Shown here: piece after piece, positions 32,772-44,545 of the stretch
How the letters are laid out: every line of letters begins with the position of its first letter
Numbering within the stretch: the first letter of the stretch is position 1
Assembly: GCA_031472005.1 (NCBI GenBank)
Contig: PZJY01000003.1
Span: 1,240,001 to 1,304,000, forward strand
Direction: 5' to 3'
Length of the DNA stretch: 64,000 nt
Source: Tetracladium setigerum
Taxonomy: Eukaryota; Ascomycota; Leotiomycetes; Helotiales
The notes under the pieces: model-generated
What the model saw: only the letters and a program-made list of their open reading frames with translations
Databases searched by the model: none
Told to the model about the DNA's origin: nothing
Program-made: the position numbers and the translations under genes

Positions 32772-34171
32772 CTACAAAATCTCATTAGTAATGCAGCCAA
32801 TTCCATCAGGTACATGATCACATACATATGCAACGACAACCAGTGCAGCTCCATCCCCATCCTCGACCATCTGCATAAACTTCCCCTCCCAAGCTGAGAC
32901 GACCCAGCGAACCATTCCATCCCAATTGTCGGCGCGATCACAACATGTGATCAATGAAGCAATCGCAAAGAGAACAGAAAAGATACCCTCGGCGCGGGAA
33001 CTTTGAGGATTCGGGAATTTCTCGGCTATGCGGTTGGGAAGTGTGTTGAGCTGCTCAAGATGGTGGGGTGGGATCTTTGTGATCGAATTGGGTCGAAGGA
33101 TACTTTGGGCCTGGGTGATATCCTCATTCTCTGTGTTCAGGTCCAGTGGAGAGAGAGTAATGAGTTTTGAGATTGCCGAGATAAATGCGTGTATGTTAAA
33201 TGGGGCTTGGGTCAGGTTGGGTTCGCACAGACTCAACTTCGCAAGATGAAGAATGCTCGCTATTTGCTGACTTTCATCCTTCTCTTCATCAGTTCGGTCT
33301 TGGAATCCACCTCAAACCTTCCCTCTCGATTCATGTGCCGTCTCTTCGTTTGATTATCATCTCCTGCAAGAAATGCCAGATGATAGGCCGAAATAGCTAA
33401 CAGGCCACTCATGAGCCCATGATGATGTTGCGCCCTGGGCAGAATTTCCTTTTCCCAGTAGTTCGGTATTGCGGAAGAGACTTTTGGCAGAAGAGAAATT
33501 GTTGATGAAATGAAATGATAAAAGTAGTTGAGTGTTTCCAGATCCAGATTAATCATTGCGGGACTGGAAGTAGACCGAGTGGGAGGCAGCATCTCTGCAT
33601 CATTACTCTCTGCTTCTTCGAGTAGTTCGGCACCACGATCAAGTGTTTCAACATTCATTGCTTCTTTCTCAACGACATTAAAAGACAACTCGAAATACCG
33701 AATCTTCGTCCCCTTGAAAAATGTCTGCAACCTGACTTTCCTCCCCACTCCCACACCTCTCCCTAGGCCTGGATGAACATTCCCCAAATGCCCTTTCATT
33801 CTCTTCTCGCTCGCACAAAGATACGCACATCCTATCTCCGGACATCCAAGCCCATCGATAATTTCCAACCCATCAATAGGTTTCGAACTCGGTGGTGGTG
33901 TGGAGACTAGATGCGGGTCCAGAAGCTGGAGTTTCGAAATCGACGCAAGAAGATGTTGTTTTTCTTGACGGTAGATTTTGTGTCGAAGCAGATGACTCTC
34001 GACGGCACTTTTTTGGATGGCGTACCGGCACTGGAGACAAATTAAGATGCGATATTCGGCATTGTAGGTGAGCAGGGGGTGGGGCCGTCTCTTGTTGGTG
34101 GGGAGGTCGGATCTGCGCTGGAATGTATGTTCATGGTACTTTGTTCTTATGGATTCTTGAGAATAGCACAA
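32772..34171 (-). CDS. DUF3505/OrsD-like protein with C2H2-like Cys/His segments, one frame break
   Basis: Related in style to fungal proteins with a DUF3505 domain (OrsD of the orsellinic-acid cluster). The N-terminal part shows YRILICLQCRYAIQKSAVES and HLLRHKIYRQ, then GCPEIGCAYLCASEKRMKGH, two Cys/His groups spaced like that family. The C-terminal part (ILPRAQHHHGLMSGLLAISA, then YHLAFLAGD) resembles the fungal regulator middle region. Around 33270-33300 the frame shifts: upstream sequence ends in stops, while DEEKDESQQIASILHLAKL continues in another frame to 32772. The span is 1400 nt, so one missing base would restore a 466-aa protein. The start at 34171 is uncertain. Confidence 0.6.
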
Positions 34172-35609
34172 TATCTCAGTAGTTTGTCATCTTGCTCATG
34201 GTTGTGTGTTGATGCCCAACGAGACAGATCTTGCACACGCTACTGTATTTTTGGAAATGGCAGGACCTTCGATTTTCAGTTGGGAATTAATCGTTCTCTG
34301 TGTTGATATTTGACCTTTTGACTCGCCAAGATTGCACCAATAGTACGTTACCAATTAGTGTAAGTATACTTGGTGGTGTCGCATCAAGGTCCAATGTTCC
34401 TTGGAGTTGTGAATCTAAAAAGGCAGTCGAGGACATCTGGTGAACATGCCAAGACTTTCCCTGGTTTATAAGCGGCATGTCTCACGTGACGGTAACAACA
34501 AGAGTAGGTAATTTTTGCTTTTGCGTCTTTGGATCAGAGAATTTTTTGTTTAGGTAGAACTAAGCTTGCGTATCTGGTAGAGGTCTGGTATTTATGTGTC
34601 ATTAATGTCAGATCAGCGTGAGGGGTAATCACCTCAGTTTACTGCAACTTTGTTTTTACTTCGCTTAACATCTCTTCTCGGCTTGGAAGGGAAGAGTTGA
34701 GGCAACCACTTGGTCGCCAAGCGCAATTTCCACTTACAATGTTACAATACAACCAGGCCTTTGGCGATGAGTTTTTACAACCAATGGTTGTATGTGCTGT
34801 TGAATCTGGAGCTGTCTATCCAAAGAGGAAGCCTGGTAAAGACAAAAACAACCTGGAAATAATCGGAATCGCGAAGACTGATCTTAATTTGACGGGAAGA
34901 GGACTACATTTTCAACATGGCCTCTCAGAGAGGTGGAGAGAAAATAGGTATACAAAAAAGATATGCTCTCGTATTTATCATTCAAATCCGGTTCAACGCA
35001 AAAAAACTGATTTGCATGTAGGACACAGGCGATGTTATGGAGTCACGATCGGGCGATCGAGTTGTTCAGTTCAGACCACGTGATTTATCTGGCACAAATT
35101 ATCTTTCCCACGCCGCGGATCTTTGCGTAGTATTGCGGCTCAGCAGTGAAAGCAGAATCCTAGTCTGGTGGTACAAGAGACGAGGAGACGACATTGTTAC
35201 CGGCACAGGATGCTATTCCCGCAACGAATCACCGCACGCAAACTAAGTGACATCCTTGCAATACTCCTGCAGGAGACTTCTTCTTGGAGTCTTGAGTGCT
35301 GTCGCCTAGGGTACCCGGTAACTTTCTTTCTGCTGAATCCTGTACGAGAATCCCAGCAAAACTTTTACCCGGGAGTTGGTTTTAAAATGGGGCTATGGCG
35401 TGTATTGGGATTCAGGAACGGACCGTTCTCCGCTCCTCCTCCTACCTCCATATTATATACACTTTCTTCATACTTTGAACCTTCTTTTCATTTGAGACAC
35501 ACTACCTTTTGCATACTTCGATTGTTTACTTTTAGATTCATTGTTCTGTCGGTTTGGTCCTCAATCTAGAAGTATCGCGAACGTCCAAATCTACGATCCA
35601 ATCCACAAA
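34172..35609. other. Divergent intergenic region
   Basis: Between the DUF3505-like gene and the receptor-like gene. It has cacgtgac at 34483-34490, a related cacgtgat near 35077, and TATA-like atatta/tatac near 35451-35460. A 128-codon frame at 34697-35083 lacks protein-like features. No gene supported. Confidence 0.4.
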
Positions 35610-36818
35610 ATGGGCTTGTGGGACGAGGATGACTATGGCCTTGTGGCCGATCGAGCCTGTTGGGCATTATTCGCCGTTACAACATGTTTGTTCCTCCAAC
35701 CACTCGTGCACTTTTTACTTCCCCCTCGAGACTGACAAATATCGAACTTCTAGTTGTTGTTATACTTCGAATCATATGCCGCACAATTCTCGTTCGTGGC
35801 GGAGGCAAACGAGGCAATCTCGGCCTCGACGACTACATCACCATGTTCTGCATTGTGATATTGCTTCTGACTTGCATTCTGGTGAACATCGGATCTCACA
35901 ATGGCCTCGGACGTAGGATGCACACTTTGGAGCCGCCGCAGAGGATCGAAGCCCTGAAATGGAATGTAATCATAAGCTCCATCCTCATCTGGAGTTTCTC
36001 GCTGCCGAAATTCGCCATCATTGCCATTCTCAAACGCATTCTCAATTACGGAGTCAAGACAACAATCGTGTTCTGGGGTCTTGCGCTTTCGTCTCAAGCT
36101 TGTATCCTGGCGACGTCTGTCTGGTGGTTTGTCCAGTGCAGACCTGTGGAATATGGTTGGGATAGAAGCATCGACGGTGGAACCTGTGCTCCCATCAGCG
36201 TGCTTGCTAATCTTGGATATTTCACATCCGCATACTCGGCTTTTCTCGACCTCTTTTTCGCTCTCTACCCGATTCCGTTCATCATGCGTCTGCAAATGCC
36301 ATTGAAGTCGCGAATCGCTGTTTCCATTGCTCTTGGTTTGAGCAGTTTGGCTTGCATTGTGTCAATCTACAAGCTAGCCATCTTTGGTGAAATTTTTGCG
36401 ATTCTGGCTGTCGATCCAACTTGTAAGTATTGCAACTTTCCCTCGCAACCGCAGTGTCACATTCGAGACTGACCAGGCTGAAATTATAGATCCTGTGCCA
36501 TACTTGGATATTCTGGGAGTTGCAGAAGGAGCAATTCTCATCATATGCGCCTCTCTTCCCACTCTAGGTCCTCTATTTCGCGCGGCGAGAGACAAATACG
36601 GAAGTACGAATAGAAGCGGTGGAAGCTCAAATCATGCCTCGCACAGTACTCGGCATGGAGCGTCAAATACTGGCGCTGGACAACAGGGGAACTGGTCGTC
36701 GTCCACCTTCAAAGGGCACAGGCTGGAGAACCCGGAACACGGCCATGGATCGGCCAGTATGCAGTCATTGAGTGTGGACGACATCCCACTTGTTTCCTCT
36801 TCCAAGCGAGGTCGATGA
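35610..36818 (+). CDS. Seven-TM Pth11-like/SAT4 (rhodopsin-domain) membrane protein
   Basis: Predicted plasma-membrane receptor-like protein of the large fungal Pth11/DUF3328-unrelated 'rhodopsin domain' (PF20684) family. Exons 35610-35685, 35754-36422 and 36490-36818 give 357 aa. The N-terminal DRACWALFAVTTFVVILRII starts TM1. DDYITMFCIVILLLTCILVN is TM2, and SLPKFAIIAILKRIL and ILATSVWWFVQCRPVEYGWD follow. The family hallmark QCRPVEYGWD precedes a short loop with a conserved Cys (GGTCAP). LDLFFALYPIPFIMRLQMP and EGAILIICASLPTLGPLF form the last helices. The C-terminal tail is Ser/Gly/His-rich and cytosolic. Some members sense surface cues in plant pathogens; the ligand here is unknown. Confidence 0.85.
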
Positions 36819-37311
36819 TGTTACCAACCCGAAGGCCTTGGCTATAGGGCTTGGCACCCAAAACTTGCGGGCATGCTCCGTGCACTCCTTGGAATTCAGG
36901 GGAGGATTTCTCTCGGATCACCCAACAGCCAATGCTTGCCCCAGAACTTCCAGAAGCCCCATCTCAAAGTGGATATGGCGGGAGCACCCTTGTTCTGACG
37001 GATGTGCCACTGGGGCGTGGGGGTGGAAGGGAAGTGCGTCGTCAGTCCACTTCATCCAAAGGTGGAACCTTGAGGGAGGTTGTGAAACCTGCCAAACTAC
37101 GGGTAAATGGATTATTAGCTCGAAGAAGAAATATACGTGCATAATCCCCCATGTCCAATGTCGTCCCATCGTGATATCACATTTTCTCATACCCCTCACT
37201 ATTATTACTCTACCGTCTACCGTTTCCCTCCTGCATCAATCTCTTCGTTGTACGACCTGAATAAAATCCCACGCATAATCCATACCTCGCCTCACCTATC
37301 GCCTACTCACC
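36819..37311. other. Intergenic region, no gene seen
   Basis: Contains the 3' flank of the receptor-like gene and the promoter of the O-methyltransferase. Overlapping open frames here have no protein-like character. Confidence 0.4.
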
Positions 37312-38653
37312 ATGGTTTCGGCAGACGAATTGATTGGAACTCTCCAAGGACTAGAGGCGAATTCCTTTTCAACCGAATCCGACCGGGTTCGCGCAAGAGA
37401 TGCACTCTTTGAGTGTCTTCGTAGGGTACAATCGCCTTGGGACATCGTGTGGGAACATAATTGGGTGAATGGAGCTACTAATGCTTCCATCAAAACCCTG
37501 ATTGATGTTGGTCTCTTCAAGAAGTGGGCAGAAAGTGGTGGGAAGTCGCACACTTCAACTGAGCTGGCTGAGCTTGTTGGCGCTGACCGGTTGCTCATTC
37601 GTATGTTGACGTCCATCCTGGTTGGCTTGTCAGAAGAAATCGACCAAGACCTTACTGTAATTCTATAGAACGCTTGATACGACAAATCTCGGGACAAAAT
37701 CTTGTTACTGAAGTTGCGGAGGATACCTTTACGCCTACACCATGGGCAGCAGCTCTTGCTTCAGATCCTGCCTGTAAGCAATTCATAATCAGCTTTTAAC
37801 CTCTTCTTCTGTAACCGTATATACCCATCATTAACTCAACTAATATCATTACCAATCTTCACAGTATCATCCGTCTACGGCGAATTCTACGCCCAACTCA
37901 ACAACCCCATGTTCCGCACCCTACCATACTTCCTCGCCTCCACCAAATACCACAACCCCACCGACGTCAACAACTCCAACTGGCAATTCTGTAAAGGCAC
38001 ACCCAACAACCTCTTCCAAGATCTCGCCACCAACCCGGCCATGGCCGGCGATTTCCACGCCGCCATGCAGTGCCACTCCAAATACAACCTCACTCCCTGG
38101 ACAGAAGTGTACCCCCGCCAACATCCTCACCAGCGCCACAGCCAAACCAGACCGACCGATCGTCGTCGATATCGGCGGCAGCAAAGGGCATGATCTTGAG
38201 AAATTCCTTCTTCGTCACCCTGATCTTCCCGAGGGAAGTCTTGTTCTCCAAGAACTCCCCGACGTGGTAGCAGATTTAAAATTCACATCCAAAGCCATCA
38301 CAGCACAAGCCTATGATTTCTTCACTCCCCAGCCCATCAAAGGCGCCGGTGCGTACTTCATGCACAACGTTTTGCACGATTGGACGGATGATTTGGCGGT
38401 TAAGATTTTGAAGAATGTGGCCGAGGCAATGGAGAAGGGGTATTCGAAGGTGTTGGTTCATGAGAGTTTGATCAGTAGTGTGAAGCCTCATGCGAGGGTT
38501 ACGACTTCGGATCTTACGATGATGGCTTGTTTGGCGGCGAAGGAGAGGACGGAGGAGGAGTGGAGGGGGATCTTTGAGGAGGCTGGGTTGAGGGTCGTGA
38601 AGATTTGGAGGCCGGCGCAGAGTGTGGAGAGTGTGATTGAGGCGGAATTGTGA
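37312..38653 (+). CDS. O-methyltransferase (plant-type dimerising, PF00891), one-base frame break
   Basis: SAM-dependent O-methyltransferase, typically acting on phenolic or polyketide hydroxyls. Exons 37312-37600, 37669-37773 and 37865-38653. The N-terminal part is the helical dimerisation domain with winged helix (STELAELVGADRLLIQRLIR). WTEVYP precedes the SAM-binding VVDIGGSKGHDLEKF. The catalytic His region reads YFMHNVLHDWTDD, with the conserved Glu in VLVHESL. The frame shifts in the C run 38112-38116; dropping one C gives WTEVYPANILTSATAKPD in frame with the rest. Exons total 1183 nt, one over a multiple of three. This is the only break in the window that needs an extra rather than a missing base. 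No biosynthetic core enzyme is nearby. Confidence 0.8.
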
Positions 38654-39105
38654 GGGTGGCAAATAACATGGAATAGATGTGATCAGGAGAGCTTGTGAGT
38701 AAATGGAATCCAGAAGCCGTAAACCGTACTTGAATCGCAGACTTCTTGAAGACTGACCTGACGAGATAGGAAGTATTAAAATCGTTTTTTACTTTGCCTT
38801 TTGATGATAAAACTTTTATGAGCCAGAAGAAAATGTCGAAAGAGTGAGAAGGATTGATCAAATTGTTTCCATACAATTGATACTTCTATATATTTATAAT
38901 CCGATTTCAAGGAGCGACTTTATGAAAATCCAAACACCACGCCAGGTAACCAGAACCAAATGCAAGCCCATGACCCACCCCCGCAATGCAGATTGATAAT
39001 CTAACGCTTTGCCGTATTTCCCAACTCCTCTAAAAATTAGACCGCCCATGCCATGATACCAAGTTCCAAGCCCAAATTCCAAGCGCCGAACCATGCGAAA
39101 CAACC
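38654..39105. other. Convergent 3' intergenic region
   Basis: AT-rich space between the O-methyltransferase and the secreted protein on the minus strand. Nothing was recognised. Confidence 0.4.
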
Positions 39106-39738
39106 TTAGCAGTCATACTGAATGGTGAAGCCATCCTGGGAGTCATTTCCATCAAAAGCCTGAAGGAAGTGAAGCTTTCCACCCTGGGTCTGCCAATCGC
39201 TATACTTGAACAAGAAGCTCAAGTTAGTATCGCACTCTCCAGCCCAAAGATTCGTCTCAGCACCCAACCAATTCTGTTGCGCAACCAAGCCTGGCTGAGA
39301 AGGAAGAGGCAATGGCTGATTCGTCCAGTCATTGGACTCGGTCACATCGGTGACCCTGTAGACCGAAGTATCAATCTGTCCGTATTGCGAAAACAGTCTC
39401 GTTGGTGCGCCAGAGGAGTGAAGACGGCAGCCGTGAGCGCCGGCCGGAAGGACGAATTTGATGGCGGTGCGGACTTCGGTGGTTGAGTTCACGCCTTGGG
39501 AGGGAGAGTGTTCGATGATCCATTCTTGTGGGCCGAGGGCGATTTGAGCACTTCCGCTGTATTTTCCGAATGTGGAGGTGATGCGTGTGAGGGGACCGGA
39601 TTTGGAGAGGTATTTGAGGATGGTTGGTTTGACGGTGCAGAGGTTGCGTTCGTTGAGGTTTTGGTCGGCGACGGGCAGGGAGAAGGAAGAGGTGATGAGG
39701 GAGGCTGCTGCCAAGATGGTGGTGTAGTGGAAATGCAT
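39106..39738 (-). CDS. Secreted protein, 210 aa, possibly But2-domain-like
   Basis: A single-exon frame with an N-terminal signal peptide (MHFHYTTILAAASLITSSFS). The mature region has three Cys (NLCTV, HGCRLH, GECDTN) plus a C-terminal Cys in the last residue (IQYDC). A central IKFVLPAGAHGCRLHSS followed by VYRVTDVTES and a WT-rich stretch resembles the But2 C-terminal domain layout seen in secreted fungal proteins. That is a resemblance only. Four cysteines and secretion suggest a disulfide-stabilised extracellular protein. It is convergent with the O-methyltransferase. No catalytic motif was seen. Confidence 0.65.
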   Translation of the reverse strand: MHFHYTTILAAASLITSSFSLPVADQNLNERNLCTVKPTILKYLSKSGPLTRITSTFGKYSGSAQIALGPQEWIIEHSPSQGVNSTTEVRTAIKFVLPAGAHGCRLHSSGAPTRLFSQYGQIDTSVYRVTDVTESNDWTNQPLPLPSQPGLVAQQNWLGAETNLWAGECDTNLSFLFKYSDWQTQGGKLHFLQAFDGNDSQDGFTIQYDC

Positions 39739-40793
39739 TATTATGATGGAGTTGTAAAGAGTTGTATGTGTCGAAGAAGAAGAAAATCGAGTTGAGATAT
39801 GAAGAAAGTGAAAGACTCAAGGAGATGCTATGAGATTGAGAAAAAGAGGATGTTGTTGTTGTTGTCGTTGGAATGAAGATGAGAATGAAGAGTTGAACGA
39901 ACACAGGATTTCCATCTTCTTATATAGATATAGAGTACATACTTACTCTTTTTTGATATTGATATTGTCACATATACTGAGCCTCCACCGTCCTAGAAGA
40001 ATCGCACAGCAAAAGATGAGTTGAAGTGAACAAGAATGCCCAGAATGGCCAGAATGCCTTGCACCGCCAGTGCCCCCGCCTGGAATAGACAGCCACGGAC
40101 AGCCACGGCTGTCGTCTCTTCCTTCTCCGACGCTTAACCTGAGTGGACTCCACACTCCGCTGCCTCATTGGCTCCCAGCAGGCTGTGTCACGCTAAAAGC
40201 TCTAGCTAGGGAGGGAAGCTACTGCCAAGCAGCTCGCGAGATGGTTCGCTGGCTTAGGGGTGGGTGGCTTGGCACGGAATATTCCCAGCCCAAACATGAC
40301 AAGGCAAGACAATCCAGCCCTACGAGATGTGGTGGGTTGCTCGGATCATGGATGTGCTTTTTCGGACATAGATATTTTAAGGATTGGGTGATTCATTCTC
40401 ACACACGTGGAGGCTTGTGGTGATGAGTCCAGATGGTCGGAGCTGAGGGCAGTCTACAAGCATTCCAGCAGGGTGACTTTACTACCGTAGGAAGCGAAAC
40501 TAGTGTCTCACGGAACACTCTGTGATTTTATTTTTGGACCCATATTAAATGATGCTAGTGCCAACACGGCCTAGGTGAAATTCAGATCCCCTGTACCCAT
40601 GGTCTGTGGGGGATCGGCGTCGTAAGTTGAATGCTGCCTAAGGATCTGGCTGACATTGGCGGAAATCGGCGCATAAATTTTATCGGCAAAGTTTTGGATT
40701 ATCTAGATAAGCAAAGTCCTCCGACCTGTAGTCGATATCAGCCTTTACCCAACTGTCATACTCGTTCTCACGACTTGAATACCCACATACCCA
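39739..40793. other. Divergent intergenic region with short tandem repeats
   Basis: Carries gttgtt microsatellite-like sequence near 39851. A 9-bp unit agaatgccc is repeated three times with changes at about 40032-40058. A 10-bp unit gacagccacg is repeated at 40088-40107 and followed by its inverse gctgtc. No gene is supported. Confidence 0.45.
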
Positions 40794-41552
40794 ATGTCGT
40801 TTCAAAAGATATCTCTTCTTCTCCAAACCAACCTATTTGACACACTCCTGCATAGTGTTCACTGGGAAGATCAACCCAAAGGAAGAAAAGTGGCCGTTAT
40901 CTCCCGCTGCGACACGGAAGGCCATATTCCCATAGTCAGAACCACATCAAAATACAACTCGCCTGCACAGCACTTCACACCGATTCACGATAAGATCATC
41001 GAACAGATCCAAATAGCCTCGGGAAGGGATACTCTGAATCTCAACCATGCGACGTGCGAGATTTATGACCACAGATACAGAACCATGAAGTATCACACTG
41101 ACCAAGCCTTGGACATCGCATCACACTCATATATATGCCTATTTTCATGCTATGAAAATGAAAATGAGACTCACCCACGGATATTGAAGATCAGACACAA
41201 GGAGACAAACGAAGAGATGGCGCTTGAATTAAGTCACAACTCATGTGTTTTGTTCTCGGAAGCCATCAACCAAGCGCACGTACATAAGATTGAGGCTGCA
41301 GGATCAGGTGAACTAGCTGGTGGTAGATGGATGGGTTTAACCTTTCGACTGTCCAAGACCTTGATCAGATTTACTGATGGCATTCCGCACTTTGCAGCGA
41401 ACAATATACAGTTAAGAATGGCGGACGAAGAGGAACAGAGGGAATTCTACAGATTTAAAGGGCAGGAAAATGCCACTACCGGTCATGTTTATCCGGAAAT
41501 TGTTTTCACGATCAGCGATAGCGATCTCTTGCCTTTAGGGTGTTCTCCGTAG
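40794..41552 (+). CDS. AlkB-like 2-oxoglutarate/Fe(II) dioxygenase, short paralogue (252 aa)
   Basis: Predicted Fe(II)/2-oxoglutarate-dependent oxygenase of the AlkB-like superfamily; the substrate (nucleic acid or other) is unknown. In the single exon, the metal-binding H-x-D is YHTDQALD (His101, Asp103). The distal His is in NQAHVHKI (about 162-164), and the 2-oxoglutarate Arg lies in GGRWMGLTFRLS (about 178-185). A core strand SYICLFSCYEN follows the HxD as expected. It lacks the roughly 130-residue N-terminal domain of the neighbouring paralogue at 42213. The two align through their catalytic halves, including the segment ending RFTDG here and VFRDG there. Confidence 0.72.
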   Translation: MSFQKISLLLQTNLFDTLLHSVHWEDQPKGRKVAVISRCDTEGHIPIVRTTSKYNSPAQHFTPIHDKIIEQIQIASGRDTLNLNHATCEIYDHRYRTMKYHTDQALDIASHSYICLFSCYENENETHPRILKIRHKETNEEMALELSHNSCVLFSEAINQAHVHKIEAAGSGELAGGRWMGLTFRLSKTLIRFTDGIPHFAANNIQLRMADEEEQREFYRFKGQENATTGHVYPEIVFTISDSDLLPLGCSP

Positions 41553-42212
41553 GATAGGTACTGTAAGGCAGCAGAACCCCACATTTGCTAGATTGGCGAT
41601 CACACGGACACCCCTTCTGTCATTTAGCTATTGATTTGATATTAGTTTAAGTTGTTTCGAGTTCAATTTTCTTGGCCTTTGCTTTTAGTGTAAAAGAATA
41701 GCTATTAAGAGTTGAGTGAGGTATTTATCCTCTTGGGTATCTCTTGCTCGGTGCTCACGGGCCCACACTTGGCTTTCATTCACTAGAAGCGTTCGTGACG
41801 AGAGCGTTACCTCTGCTCTCGTCCCTCTAACAACCAACGGCAGCACAGGAACAGCGTCCAAATGTTGCATAATATGGAGGCAATTCTGAAAGGTCAGCTG
41901 TGGTGTGATCGTCACGCCAACAACTGCACATTCTCTAATGAATGATTTTTGCATGTGATATCAAGTGCAAAAAAAGTTTGCGAACTGATGTACGGGGAGT
42001 GGAAGCCGCTGTTCCGCCGAACTTGTCTCTTTTGTCACTAGTAATACAATTACGTCAGCGGGGAGTTTCGGCTATATAACAGGCATCACATAAAATTACT
42101 CATACAGAATCAGCGTTTTCTTGATACAGAGAGCATATCCCACATCGTCTATTTCATAGTTTCCCACAAGTCACCCTCTGGTACGGCCTCCAATACTAAA
42201 TTAGTAGTCATC
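41553..42212. other. Intergenic region between the two dioxygenase paralogues
   Basis: Contains a TATA-like ctatataac near 42071, about 140 nt before the start of the downstream paralogue. No gene was seen. Confidence 0.45.
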
Positions 42213-43668
42213 ATGTCGGAAACGATTCTCCACCTAGACAAACATGTCCTCCTTTGCTTCGATACCCCAGTCGACGAGACACTTATCCCTGGTAAGTAAT
42301 GTTTTTGGAAGAAAATTTTTCTAGACTAGTTTGATTTGGGAGTAAGGTATTATCAAGACTTCTAAAGCTTGGATTGCAGATTTTCAACTTCTTACGATAC
42401 GTGAAGCGTTGAGAAAGTGTTTGTCCTGTTTTGAATATCTGAAAAGTCCTACTCCCTAACCAAAGCTCTTAGATTTTAGACTCTTTATTTTAGTAGACTG
42501 ACTCCATGAATCTTACCTCAGAGTATAATACTTTGCGATCGACATTTTGTGGCCACGTCTTCTATGACGATGATATCCCATGGGAGACAATCGCACAGGA
42601 TGCCATTATTTACTTTTGTGGAGATTTCAGCAAACTTTCCAAAAAGACTGCGACCCACACAGAATTGAGACTTAAGGTTGTTAAAGAGCTCTCATACAAC
42701 CACTGCGAGTTAGATACCTGTCAATTTATAGGGATCGGCCAGGTTCCCGTCAATCAACATAACGTTGCCGTTTACTTTCGAGGAGTTTTCAGTCCAGAAA
42801 TCGACTATTTCATTACAATTCATTCTGAGCATACATTCCAATGCCTAACAGAATCTGACAAACCCAATCAATCACTCAGGAAAGGAATTTACCTCTCTAA
42901 AGTATATACAGCCGGGGTGGAGACAAGATTCAATTTACTCCGCTGCTCGACAAATCTAGATGGACCAACACTCAACTTCGCCTCCACAGACCAAGAGATT
43001 CTCAAACTGGCGAACAACCTCGCAAAACAACAATTCTCTCATCCAGCTGTATTCAACCATGTCCTCGCTCAAGTTTACGAGAACACCACAGTCAAATCCG
43101 GCCATACAGTCAAGGAAAGAAAAGCCAGGATCAAATCACATGCAGATAAAACCAAGGACATGCCAAGAAATGGGATGATAGCATTCTGCACCATCTACTC
43201 CAGCGACGTCTACAATCACAAGCGTTCGCTGACTGATCCCTTCGATTACCAACACAAGAAAATCAGTGTCCTAACCCGCCTACGATTCAAGCTGAAAGAA
43301 TCGGTGCAGGACGAGACTCTCGCCCAGGAATTCACGGTCCTATTATACCCCAACTCTATTCTCATGATCCCCTCTCGACCAATCGACTTTATACGCATGA
43401 GATTGTGCCTCCTCCTTTGGACATAGCCAATATACCAACAAGACTTGGTTATGTCATTCGATGCTCAGATACGGAGGCGGTTTTTAGGGATGGAAAGACT
43501 TTCATTCTAAGAGAGAGGGTGGAGGTTGAGATGAGCAAGCCGAGTCAGGATGATATTGCTGGCCTGAAAGCCCTGTATTTCAGGGAGAATACTACGGACG
43601 AAATTGTGACATACAAAGACATCAACTTCAGTCTGAACAATGGCGATTACATGAAGCCGATGGAGTGA
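42213..43668 (+). CDS. AlkB-like 2-oxoglutarate/Fe(II) dioxygenase, long paralogue (about 408 aa), one frame break
   Basis: Same predicted chemistry as the gene at 40794. Exon 1 is 42213-42291, then a 230-nt intron, and exon 2 is 42522-43668. An N-terminal domain (to about residue 220) precedes the catalytic core. The core has SHADKTKDM (His233, Asp235), YPNSILMIP leading into STNRLYTHEI with the distal His, and RLGYVIRCSDTEAVFRDG with the 2-oxoglutarate Arg. The frame breaks at the CCCC run 43369-43372, between LMIP and STNRLYTHEI; one more C joins them as IPLSTNRLY. Exons total 1226 nt, one short of a multiple of three. The intron acceptor chosen (42521) is the only one that keeps the frame. 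Confidence 0.72.
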
Positions 43669-44545
43669 GAAAATGGATTGTAACTACTCTATGTTCCGCG
43701 CAGCGTTCAGCAATGAGATCTTATAATCCGATTTTATGGAAAGAAGTGAGGATAAATATGATGGAGTTATAGTGATGAAGAATCAAGTTAGTTGAGATAC
43801 TGTATCAAAATTCGAATGTCATCTTTGTATGATCCAAAACTTTGCTGGTCTAAACGCCGATTTCCGCCATGCATGAGCAAATAAAGAATGCTTGCATCAT
43901 CAGCCTTGTGAGCACACGCAAATAATGTGATGCCTCTCTTGGGTCTTGGATCGATCATCTAGTTGGAAACATCTTGACTCCCAACACAGCTATTGACTTT
44001 GACAATAAAGCCAGAATACCTATGTTTGAGGACGGGATGAATAACAACTTGCTAGAAGAAAGAGACATTGATAAATTAATGGTTGAGAAAGCGCCTGGTA
44101 TTCCATATGAGATTCCAGACTTGGCATTATGGCACGTGCATATCTCTGCCAAGCTGGAACACCATATGGGGTTCCTCAAACGCAGTCCTTGGGAGGCAAT
44201 TGTACAACCTTGTCATTGACAATTTTCTGCAATAGCCCCGCAAAGAATATCAATCTCTGGTTCGAACCGTTCGATCTTTTTGCCTGCTTTGAAATTCACT
44301 TGAGTATCAAGGCGTTGGTTTGCAATCATTTTGACCGAAGATGCGCCCACCCCCTCAACATGGCCTGCTGTGAGGATGTATATAAGATGAAGGTCGTTAC
44401 CTTTTGGGACCCATGCAATTTGTCAAAGACCTCAACTCAATCTCTGGTATCTAGATTCCCTTCGCATTGGCTCATCAGAAATTCAGAAAACTCCACTCCT
44501 CTCAGCATCCAGCAATCCAACCCCAGCAAAAGTAACTTCACGAAA
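43669..44545. other. Intergenic region with a possible ankyrin-like remnant
   Basis: No complete gene. A short minus-strand frame at 43788-43958 has ankyrin-like sequence (separate entry). The rest is upstream sequence of the reductase. Confidence 0.4.
43788..43958 (-). pseudogene. Possible ankyrin-repeat remnant
   Basis: A 56-codon frame contains KRGITLFACAHKADDASILY followed by LLMHGG. It fits the G-T-x-L-x-x-A ... I-x-x-L-L-x-x-G pattern of one ankyrin repeat. A possible splice acceptor (ttccaactag) lies directly upstream of its ATG. No further repeats were found on either side, so this may be a relic, a terminal exon of an unrecognised gene, or chance. Confidence 0.22.

Noticed and set aside
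33265..33300. A 32-nt GT-AG intron in the DUF3505-like gene
   Set aside because: Too short for a fungal spliceosomal intron and lacking a branch site.
34697..35083. A 128-codon plus-strand frame
   Set aside because: No domain, no signal, no splice context; lies in the divergent promoter region.
36772..37260. Long open frames overlapping the receptor gene's 3' end
   Set aside because: They are other-frame shadows of the receptor C-terminal exon plus non-coding flank.
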